Shown here: one piece after another, positions 16,680 through 23,993 of the stretch
How the letters are laid out: every line of letters starts with the position of its first letter
Position numbering within the stretch: position 1 is the stretch's first letter
Origin: an uncultured Verrucomicrobiales bacterium
GTDB lineage: Bacteria > Verrucomicrobiota > Verrucomicrobiia > Verrucomicrobiales > Akkermansiaceae
Assembly: GCA_937928545.1 (NCBI GenBank)
Contig: CALGJQ010000036.1
Span: 1-64,000, forward strand
Direction: 5' to 3'
Length of the DNA stretch: 64,000 bases
Position numbers and translations under genes: made by a program
The notes under the pieces: generated by a model
What the model saw: the letters and a program-made list of their open reading frames with translations, nothing else
Databases searched by the model: none
What the model was told of the DNA's origin: nothing

Positions 16680-18418
16680 TTTGAGCAGAGCGCGCATAGT
16701 TGATTTTTGGTTGGGATTTCTTTAAGCTGGCTTTCAAATTGGAAATATCGGTCGGTAAATTTTAGGTTAGGTAGTTCTTCGTGAACGAGATTGCCGCGCC
16801 AGGAGACTTTTTTTCCTAGTTTAGTTTTTTCTAGGAGTGCTCTGATGGCTAATTTTGTTGCCATATTGGCAGTTTGCGAAGCGTCGAGTATTGAGTAGGG
16901 AAGAAATAGCGAACCGCAACTCCCCACGTGTTCTGTTACATTTTGATTTGGTTTTAGGAAATTTAGATTGGGTGTTAGAGATCGCTCACCTTCACCCCCA
17001 GGAATCAAGAAATTGCATTGGTGGCATCCGTTTTCATAATTTCCACCAACTAGAACAGCATGACCACCGATACCATTTGGTTCGAGCCACGTGTAGACTA
17101 CAGGAGTCTTAATCCCTCGAAGAATCAGCTTTTCATTGAATGCGAATTCATGGGTGGAATTTCCAATTGCGACAATTATGAGGTCAAAGCTTTTCAATTG
17201 AGAATCGGTGAGGCCAAGTAACTTAGATTTTGAATGTTCGAGCCTAGTAAAAGGAAATTTTTGACCAAGTTCAGTGGTAATTGCAGGTGCTTTGAGGATG
17301 CCATCCCACCTCATACTTAATAATGAGTGCCGATAAAGATTGTCTAGGCTGAATACGTCATGATCGGCTAGTGCTAGTTTACCGATTCCAGAGCTTGCTA
17401 AGGAACTTGCTATTACTGACCCGACCGATCCGCACCCAACTACTAAAGCTGATTTCTCTTGTAGTTGAGCAGTGCCACCACCACGGGGGATAAGATAATC
17501 TCTGGTATGAGGGTCTACAGTTCTGGCGGAAAAACTCCAATTATCCAGAAAGTCTAAGGCGATAGGAGCCTTCTCTTTATTGATCGAATTGGCAATTAGA
17601 GCAAACCAGATGTCTTGGTCCTCATAGCGAGTGCGGCAGACTATCCAGAATTCGGTTGATCGGGTGTGGCGGGCTTTATTTCGAAGTTCCTTTTTTTCTT
17701 CGTGCGTTTGGACCTGAAGAAAATGTCTCCACCACTGCTTCAGGTCATCGGTATGTGAGGGAGGGGCTATGAGCCCATTAAGATTTATTAGTAACCCTTT
17801 TCCTGAAGTGCGTCTGTCTTTTGATTCAGCTTCGATTCTAGGTAGGTAATTTTGAGATTGGCTGTCAAGTTCTTCTAGAAGAGCAATCGGTTTTGAGAGC
17901 AAGTTCTGAGACTTTGATTTGGGGCGAGTACAATGGAGATCAGTGATCGTTTTGGAGGATTCTCCGACCAGCAGTATGGGTTGGTCGGTTACTGCAAATT
18001 GCCAATGTCCCACAAATTCACGCAGGCATTCTTTCTCGTTTAAGTCGGGATCAAGAAATGCTGGTTTGAATGTCGCTATGGCCTTGTTTAATCCCGCCAA
18101 ATAAACTTTCTCAGGAGAATGAGAATCAAGTGCCAAGGCATCTGAACTTCCACCGCAAATAAGGCCAAGATCACTGAATTTCTCTTCGTTTTTTTGAACT
18201 AGGGTCCTTGGCCATCCCACGTGAGCTAGTCTGCCGTAAGAGCTTCGTTCACAGAGAAAATACTCTGGAAGCGAATGAGGAAAGGCTCCCTCCAAATTGC
18301 CAAGGATTTCAAGCGAGGAATCCCCAATTTGGTGTCGAGTCCGTATGTATCCCTCGGATGAATCGACAACCTGATTCCTCTCACTTTCTAAGTATGAAAT
18401 AACTCCAGCTACACTCAT
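16676..18418 (-). CDS. cap2: CBASS Cap2: E2-E1 fused ubiquitin-like ligase
   Basis: A 580-residue Cap2 protein that primes the CD-NTase by attaching its C-terminus to cellular targets. Residues 1-140 are the E2-like part, with H66-V-G-W and the likely active Cys88 in L-G-L-I-C-G-G. A linker region (about 150-310) leads to the E1 adenylation domain, which opens with the nucleotide loop V-V-G-C-G-S-V-G-S at about 326-334 and A-D-H-D-V-F-S-L-D-N, the ThiF/MoeB signature. V-G-S-C-G-S-L-F-L-P-Y-S near the end probably holds the E1 catalytic Cys. C-H-Q-C and the C-terminal C-A-L-C could share a zinc ion. The gene overlaps both neighbours by 4 bases. Confidence 0.93.
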   Translation of the reverse strand: MSVAGVISYLESERNQVVDSSEGYIRTRHQIGDSSLEILGNLEGAFPHSLPEYFLCERSSYGRLAHVGWPRTLVQKNEEKFSDLGLICGGSSDALALDSHSPEKVYLAGLNKAIATFKPAFLDPDLNEKECLREFVGHWQFAVTDQPILLVGESSKTITDLHCTRPKSKSQNLLSKPIALLEELDSQSQNYLPRIEAESKDRRTSGKGLLINLNGLIAPPSHTDDLKQWWRHFLQVQTHEEKKELRNKARHTRSTEFWIVCRTRYEDQDIWFALIANSINKEKAPIALDFLDNWSFSARTVDPHTRDYLIPRGGGTAQLQEKSALVVGCGSVGSVIASSLASSGIGKLALADHDVFSLDNLYRHSLLSMRWDGILKAPAITTELGQKFPFTRLEHSKSKLLGLTDSQLKSFDLIIVAIGNSTHEFAFNEKLILRGIKTPVVYTWLEPNGIGGHAVLVGGNYENGCHQCNFLIPGGEGERSLTPNLNFLKPNQNVTEHVGSCGSLFLPYSILDASQTANMATKLAIRALLEKTKLGKKVSWRGNLVHEELPNLKFTDRYFQFESQLKEIPTKNQLCALCSK

Positions 18419-19455
18419 GCTCCCGAAGGGTCACCAACAAGTCCGCTGCCAACGTAAATATTTTTCTTAACTGACTCCTTTTTCTCTGCGAGTGGAAAGT
18501 CGTCTCCGAACTGTTGACGTAGAATTTTGGACTGCTCGACCACGTCTTCCTCAATTATAGCCAAATCACATTTCTCAAGAAGCTTAACTAGTTTAGTGCG
18601 AAGAGGGGTTCCGACCGGAGAGCCATGGTTTTCGAAAATATCTCTCCACGGCCTAACTGGAAGGGGGACTCTAATTTTGTATTTAGTATTTTCAAAATCG
18701 ATTGGAGAAAAATAGGAACTTAGATAGAGAATGTTGTGAATTGTCTCTCTTAGCGCTAAGAGGTCATTGGCCACTCCATCTTCATTGACTTGTTTCGAGA
18801 AAGAGTCCTTGGCCATCAATGTGAGCCCGATGGAGTAGACTTTTTTCCTCGCTGTTTCGCTTTTGTATCTAACGTCCCTCCAGCGCTTGAGATATCGGGC
18901 GATTCGGCGATACTGGCTCTTTTCGAGAGAAGTTAAATATCCGTTTTTGTCTTTAAGGTGGTCAATTAGGCCCTTCGGATCGTTCCCATCCCAGATTCGA
19001 GTGGCGTCATTTGAAAATTCTTTTCCTACTGCGAGTTCAAGGTTTCCTAGTGAATCTTTACGGTAGATGGGGTAGTCAAAATGAAGATCATTGCCTACAT
19101 AATCGGCTGTAACACAGGGTTTTTTAATCGCGGGATTTGAGAATCTGCGATTCTTAAGTGTGTCGCGCAGAACTTTCTTTGGAGCGATTGGATCGTCTGG
19201 TGAATCTTCCGAATTAATGACAAGCGCCCGATCAATGTCTCTGTCGCCATATAGCGACACGATCCCTGTGTTCACTCCATCAGCCATCGAACCCTGAATG
19301 AAGTCTTCAACTATTGGGTATCCTGCCTTTTTAAAGGCGGACTTTATCTCAATTTTGATACTGTCGTCTTTTTGTCGAGCCTCTTTATAACGTTTGTCCT
19401 CGCGGGTTAGTTTGATGGCATTGTGGAATTTGTCGAATTGTGTTTGGATGCTCAT
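18415..19455 (-). CDS. CBASS CD-NTase (cyclic oligonucleotide synthase)
   Basis: A 346-residue cGAS/DncV-like nucleotidyltransferase that makes the cyclic nucleotide alarm when phage is sensed. The opening S-I-Q-T-Q-F-D-K-F-H is typical of the family. The active site is intact: G55-S56 in the G-S helix, the metal pair D73-x-D75 in D-R-D-I-D-R, and a third Asp (about 127) in H-F-D-Y-P-I-Y. The chain ends in a flexible D-P-S-G-A, which suits use of the C-terminus as the Cap2 conjugation point. ATG 19455 is preferred to ATG 19485: it fits the family start, and a TATAGT -10 element lies between the two. The product (cyclic di- or trinucleotide) cannot be read from sequence alone. Confidence 0.92.
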   Translation of the reverse strand: MSIQTQFDKFHNAIKLTREDKRYKEARQKDDSIKIEIKSAFKKAGYPIVEDFIQGSMADGVNTGIVSLYGDRDIDRALVINSEDSPDDPIAPKKVLRDTLKNRRFSNPAIKKPCVTADYVGNDLHFDYPIYRKDSLGNLELAVGKEFSNDATRIWDGNDPKGLIDHLKDKNGYLTSLEKSQYRRIARYLKRWRDVRYKSETARKKVYSIGLTLMAKDSFSKQVNEDGVANDLLALRETIHNILYLSSYFSPIDFENTKYKIRVPLPVRPWRDIFENHGSPVGTPLRTKLVKLLEKCDLAIIEEDVVEQSKILRQQFGDDFPLAEKKESVKKNIYVGSGLVGDPSGA

Positions 19456-19468
19456 TTTTCTGAATTGA

Positions 19469-19474
19469 ACTATA
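19469..19474 (-). promoter_or_regulatory. Candidate -10 element of the CBASS operon
   Basis: TATAGT on the minus strand, 13 bases before the CD-NTase ATG. It would start transcription near 19462 and leave a very short leader. No good -35 stands at the ideal spacing; the dyad at 19497-19514 lies where the -35 region would be. Confidence 0.35.
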
Positions 19475-19496
19475 CCTCTTTGCACCTTTCATGCCA

Positions 19497-19514
19497 TTTG
19501 TTCGGCTGAACAAA
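19497..19514. promoter_or_regulatory. LexA-like operator in front of the CBASS operon
   Basis: A perfect dyad, TTTGTTC-GGCT-GAACAAA, 41 bases upstream of the CD-NTase start. Its core TGTTC-N4-GAACA is the LexA binding motif reported for Verrucomicrobiota. It overlaps the expected -35 region, a natural place for a repressor. The match and position are seen directly; control by LexA is inferred. Confidence 0.6.
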
Positions 19515-20643
19515 CTCAGCCCAGCTCGCGATCTTATATTTTTAGTTGTTTTATCGCGATCGGACGCGATTACGTAAAAAGTGAGTCTCGCCGTTCGGGT
19601 AAGCACGGTGAATTTTTAAAAATAGCAATTTTGCGAGGATTTTGACGGTGGTGTATTTTTCATTGTCAACAAATCTTGATATGAATATATCTATTAAAAT
19701 TTTCGAGTTGGCTGTATCGAAGTGTCGCGATGTGTGACAAAATGCCCCATCTGTTTGCATTTGCGAAGTCAAAGGAAACTGTATCTTTCAAAGATATTAA
19801 AGGCCGGCTGCGTAAAGAAGGCAAAAGCCACTCCTGTCACAAAACTATGCCAGCCATATTTTGAAAGAAATTATGCTAAACCACTTGTCCATAAAGTCAT
19901 GCGGAGATTTTCAATGTTCAAAGTTGCCGCAGATTTGAGAAGGATTTCCGCAGATTAACGCAGATTTTTCTCGGAGGGTTCTCCGGCCTCTTAGAGCATC
20001 GGCGATGCTTAGCTCCCAGTTCCCCCAACCCCCAGAGTGCCCTTGGGTAAAAGGGGTGAACCAACGAAGCCCAGTGGCAGATCCCGCGCATGCGGGGGCC
20101 GCCCTGGGTCTTTGAGGCGGGATAAGGATGCGCGAGCCTTTGGATGCTGAATCGGATATGAGATGCCCGAAGCGCGCCGTTTCGGCATTGGAGCTGGCGG
20201 CGGGGGCATCGGGTGAGTGCTGTGAGATTCGACACGTTTTGCTCGCTCGGTTCTGGTCTATGCGCAGACCTAGGGCGGCGGTCGTCCTTCCTCTGCCCGT
20301 GGGCTACGATAGATCGCTCCGGTTGGGGCTGGAGGGCGAAGAAAGATCCTTGCGCTCACGCTTGATTGTTTGGCCTCTTGGCAGGGAGTTTTTAACACCG
20401 ATTTTAACACCGATTTATGAGGATGATTTTGGATTCTTGAAGATTGGGAGAGGGGCTTGAATTGAGGGAGGAGTGAGATTTGGTTTCTCGTCGTTTTGGG
20501 TTTCGACCTTCTGATTTTTGAAATTAGGATTTTCGTCTGCACATATCGTGAGTGAGCAGAGTTATTTCCTTAGCATGATTGCTTTGGACTCATCAGGGCT
20601 GTTTCAGCTTGCTGCGTGGGCAGATCTCCCTAAAGTTTTCTGT
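19515..20643. other. Gene-free stretch with repeat-like DNA
   Basis: About 1.1 kb between the divergent CBASS and metalloprotease genes. No frame reads as a protein. The first 400 bases are AT-rich. CGCAGATT occurs three times at 19928-19966. A GC-rich block of about 420 bases (19970-20390) follows, with the look of dispersed intergenic repeat DNA. A 12-base unit TTAACACCGATT is repeated twice in tandem at 20392-20415. The boundary of the transition from AT-rich to GC-rich is sharp, near 19970. Confidence 0.5.
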
Positions 20644-23600
20644 ATGACATCTCCCCCCATCTTTCGTTCGTTGATCTATTCTTTGGTAGTTTATGGGCTA
20701 ACGACCGGAGTTTCAGTGGCTTCTGCGGCGACAGAGCTCCAGGAGGAGAAGGTTCAGGTTTCAATGACGCTTCCCGATGGTGCGCCTGATCAGTTTTCGG
20801 CAGAGCTACCTTTCGAGGGAAGTTCTTTGAAGTTGCGGTTTTGGAAAAATAAGGTGACTGGTGAAAACACTCGCTTCCTAGTGCCCAATGAAGCGGGAGT
20901 GCTGGAAGAAGTGGCTTCTTGTGTTGAGGAAGCTTATTTGGGGGAAGTCAATAAGCGGCCTGACTATTCGGTCACTGCGGTTCTCACAAAGCAGGGCTTA
21001 CTTGCGACGCTAATACGGCCGGGGGAGTCGCCGATTACGGTGGAACCGGTATGGGCTTCCGGTGATCGGAGTCAGCATTGGGTTTCGGCGGGAGAATTAA
21101 TGGAGGATTGGGAGTGCCCTTGTGGAGGGCATGGTGAGAACGGTGGGCATGGGGATCCAGTTTCGGAGCTTTTGGAATCTCTTTCGGGCGAGACGGCAAA
21201 AGTGAAAAGCAGCCCGGCGCTGTTCTTAACAAGCCGGACGAAGAGCAACGGAAGTGCCACGCTTCCGCCGACGAGGGTGATCGAGGTTTTAGAATTTGAG
21301 GTTGGAGTGGAGATTGGGTCGCGAGCTTTTGAGGGGAACTATGGGGGGAATTTGGCGGCTGCTCAAGCGGCGGCGGCTTCGATTCCGGCAAATATGGATG
21401 CGCGGTATTTGCGAGGAGCGGGGATCAAGCATGTGCTGGGAACGATCATTATCCGAACGAATGCTGCGAGCGATCCGCTGCGAAATTCGGTCACTGCGAC
21501 CGGGACAGCGGGAGGAGCGGGAAGTAGTCTGGATGCGTTTCGTGATTATTGGAACGGGAATCCGGGCGAGGTTGGGAATACTCATGACCTAGCGGTGTAC
21601 CACGTGAGGTCGAATCCATCAGGTCTGGCGTGGGTGAATAGTGTGGGATCGGGCAATCGCTATGCGACGACCGGGAGTAATGGGCCGACGAGTTGGGCGG
21701 ATGGAACTCTGGTTCATGAGTTTGGGCATTCGTGGAACCTCCGCCATACGGGAGATGCTCCGATTAATGAGTATAATTATGGAAGTGGAGCCGTACCGCC
21801 AAATTCTTTTTATGAGGCGAAGCCCAGAGGCAATGGGAACGCTGCTGGGGGAGATCATACTTTCGTTTCGGTGATGCACGGATCAGGAAATAACAATATT
21901 GGGAGGCTTTCCACGGATGAGGCGGCGACCGTTTTTTCGGCAAAACAGAACAAGAGCTCGTTTGGAAGAGTGGTGACTAATCCGGGACAAGTTCCTCCCT
22001 TTGGCCATCGAGATTCTGCTTTCGTATCGGTAGGAGGTGCGGTGAGGATCGATGTGATCGAGAATGACTATGATGCGAATAATGACGTCTTGAATGCGGT
22101 TTTGCGAGATACCGTGAGTGAGCAAGGAGGGACGATTTCTTTATCGACTGGGACTGGGCCGGGGGGGCGAAATGAGCTGCTTTACACGCCACCAGCGAGT
22201 CCTTCAGGAGAGATCGACTTTTTTCACTACACGGTCTGTGACCCGAATGGGGGTACCGATTTTGGGGCGGTTTATGTGACGATTGGAGAAGATTTGTTAT
22301 TTGCGGAGAGCTTTATTTATCCGTCGGGGAGCTTAGATGGTCAGAGCAACTCGGGGATTGTTTGGGAAGATCGCTTTGGTAGTGGTCCGACAATGGTGGT
22401 GCCGAGTGAGAAGTTGTTGGAGATTTCAAACGGGGGGCCTTTGAGCGCTGGTGGAAAAGTTGTGCAAAGTGCGAGTGATCGCTTTGCGTTGGCATTACCA
22501 GCGAAGGCGGCAGGGGGAAGTAACGGGACGGTGCGTTATATCAGTTTTATTCAGAAGCTTACTTTTGCGGACGTAGGGCGCTCTCAGATTGTTGAGTTTT
22601 GGAATGGCGATCCGGTCAGTAATAATACGACGTTTTCATTTGGAACGGATACGAATGGGGATGCGCCAGACTACGGTTTGTTGATTGATAAGGATGGCGC
22701 GGGGATTCCGCTGGGGCTGGGAAGTCCTGATGCGGAGGCGCATTTGATCGTGTTAAAAGTCGAGTATGGATCGGGTGATGCGGACAAGGTCAGTGTGTTT
22801 TTGGACCCGGGAATGAGTGAGCCTGCTTCGCCCGATGCTTCAAGCAATGCGACGAATCTGGCCTTTAACCGGATTGGCTTTGGTTCCTTTCAAGGAGGGG
22901 GACAGGAGCTCGATGAGTTCCGGATCGGGACCACTTATGAAAGTGTGGTGCCGCAGGAGATGTCTGAGTTATTCTTTGAGGAGGACTTTACCTATCCCGC
23001 GGGAAATCTGGATGGCAGGACGAATGATGGGAACGCATGGGATGATCTGACGGGTGGGGGATCGACTGTGGTTTCAGGGGATCGAGCGGTTCAGACGGCT
23101 AGTGATCGAGTGGCGCTGATTCTTGATGAGGAAGCGGTGGGTGGAGTGAATCATAGCGTGCGCTACATTAGCTTTTTACAGAAATTTGCGAGCTCGGATA
23201 CGAATCGCACGCAGATTGTCGAGTTTTGGAATGGAAATCCGGTCGCTAGTAATACGGCATTTTCCTTCGGAACGGATACGAATGGAGCGGCTCCAGATTA
23301 CGGGCTTTTCGTCGATAAAGATGGTGAGAATATTCCGGTCGGTTTGGGAAGTCCTGATGTCGCGGAGCACCTCGTTGTCTTTAAAGTGGAATACGGTCCT
23401 GGTGGGGGAGACGCGATCAGTGTTTACATCGACCCCGGAGCGTCTGAGCCAGCGATGCCGGATGGAATTGCATTTCATTCTGATCTCTCATTTGACCGTT
23501 TGGGATTTGGGGCCTTTCAAGGTGGGGCGCAAGAGATCGATGAAATTCTGATTGGAGCAACTTACGGTGATGTGGTGACGATCGTTAATCCAGACTCTGA

Positions 23601-23970
23601 TAATGATGGCTTGCCGGATGATTTCGAGCGGATGTATTACCACCCCACTGATCTGAGTGTCACTGATGGAAGCGATGATTTGGATGGTGATGGCGTGAGC
23701 GATGGGGATGAATTCATTGCCGGGACTGATCCTGTCGATCCGAATTCACGTTTTAGGATTTCTTCGATTACAGAGATCGCAAATTCGGAGCTTCTGATCG
23801 AGTGGAGTTCTGTGGCTGGGATGAACTATTCGATTTGGAGAAGTGTGGACCTTTCTCCGGGGTCATGGACGCAAGTTCCCGGTTCAGTGACGGCGACTGG
23901 TCCGGTGACGGGGAAAACGGTTCCTAGTGCGAGCGATAAAGAATTTTTCCGAGTACGAGTAAACCCGTAG
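20644..23970 (+). CDS. Large exported metzincin-like metalloprotease
   Basis: A 1108-residue exported protein. The ATG at 20644 opens a clean signal peptide ending in V-A-S-A-A; earlier in-frame ATGs would bury it. The zinc site is H358-E-F-G-H362-S-W-N-L-R-H368, a metzincin HExxHxxxxxH in which the usual Gly is Asn, and the Met-turn is S-V-M411-H-G. After it comes a cadherin/Ig-like segment (N-D-Y-D-A-N-N-D-V-L), then two near-identical jelly-roll repeats of about 200 residues (nt 22290-22940 and 22965-23580). A thrombospondin-3-type calcium stretch follows (D-S-D-N-D-G-L-P-D-D, D-D-L-D-G-D-G-V-S-D-G-D), and the chain ends with a beta domain. It probably works outside the cell on proteins, with the repeats binding the surface or a glycan. 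Confidence 0.82.
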   Translation: MTSPPIFRSLIYSLVVYGLTTGVSVASAATELQEEKVQVSMTLPDGAPDQFSAELPFEGSSLKLRFWKNKVTGENTRFLVPNEAGVLEEVASCVEEAYLGEVNKRPDYSVTAVLTKQGLLATLIRPGESPITVEPVWASGDRSQHWVSAGELMEDWECPCGGHGENGGHGDPVSELLESLSGETAKVKSSPALFLTSRTKSNGSATLPPTRVIEVLEFEVGVEIGSRAFEGNYGGNLAAAQAAAASIPANMDARYLRGAGIKHVLGTIIIRTNAASDPLRNSVTATGTAGGAGSSLDAFRDYWNGNPGEVGNTHDLAVYHVRSNPSGLAWVNSVGSGNRYATTGSNGPTSWADGTLVHEFGHSWNLRHTGDAPINEYNYGSGAVPPNSFYEAKPRGNGNAAGGDHTFVSVMHGSGNNNIGRLSTDEAATVFSAKQNKSSFGRVVTNPGQVPPFGHRDSAFVSVGGAVRIDVIENDYDANNDVLNAVLRDTVSEQGGTISLSTGTGPGGRNELLYTPPASPSGEIDFFHYTVCDPNGGTDFGAVYVTIGEDLLFAESFIYPSGSLDGQSNSGIVWEDRFGSGPTMVVPSEKLLEISNGGPLSAGGKVVQSASDRFALALPAKAAGGSNGTVRYISFIQKLTFADVGRSQIVEFWNGDPVSNNTTFSFGTDTNGDAPDYGLLIDKDGAGIPLGLGSPDAEAHLIVLKVEYGSGDADKVSVFLDPGMSEPASPDASSNATNLAFNRIGFGSFQGGGQELDEFRIGTTYESVVPQEMSELFFEEDFTYPAGNLDGRTNDGNAWDDLTGGGSTVVSGDRAVQTASDRVALILDEEAVGGVNHSVRYISFLQKFASSDTNRTQIVEFWNGNPVASNTAFSFGTDTNGAAPDYGLFVDKDGENIPVGLGSPDVAEHLVVFKVEYGPGGGDAISVYIDPGASEPAMPDGIAFHSDLSFDRLGFGAFQGGAQEIDEILIGATYGDVVTIVNPDSDNDGLPDDFERMYYHPTDLSVTDGSDDLDGDGVSDGDEFIAGTDPVDPNSRFRISSITEIANSELLIEWSSVAGMNYSIWRSVDLSPGSWTQVPGSVTATGPVTGKTVPSASDKEFFRVRVNP

Positions 23971-23993
23971 TTCGGATTTTTGATGTTAACGAG

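Noticed and set aside
16676-16697. Cap3 start at ATG 16697
   Set aside because: It would overlap cap2 by 22 bases, while ATG 16679 gives the 4-base overlap seen at the other two junctions of the operon.
19551-19772. Minus-strand frame of 73 codons upstream of the CD-NTase, as a possible CBASS regulator
   Set aside because: No DNA-binding motif or family likeness, AT-rich composition and no ribosome binding site. The LexA-like dyad explains control better.
20128-20460. Plus-strand frame of 110 codons in the gap after CBASS
   Set aside because: Composition is Arg- and Leu-rich without a family or fold pattern, and the region looks like non-coding repeat DNA.
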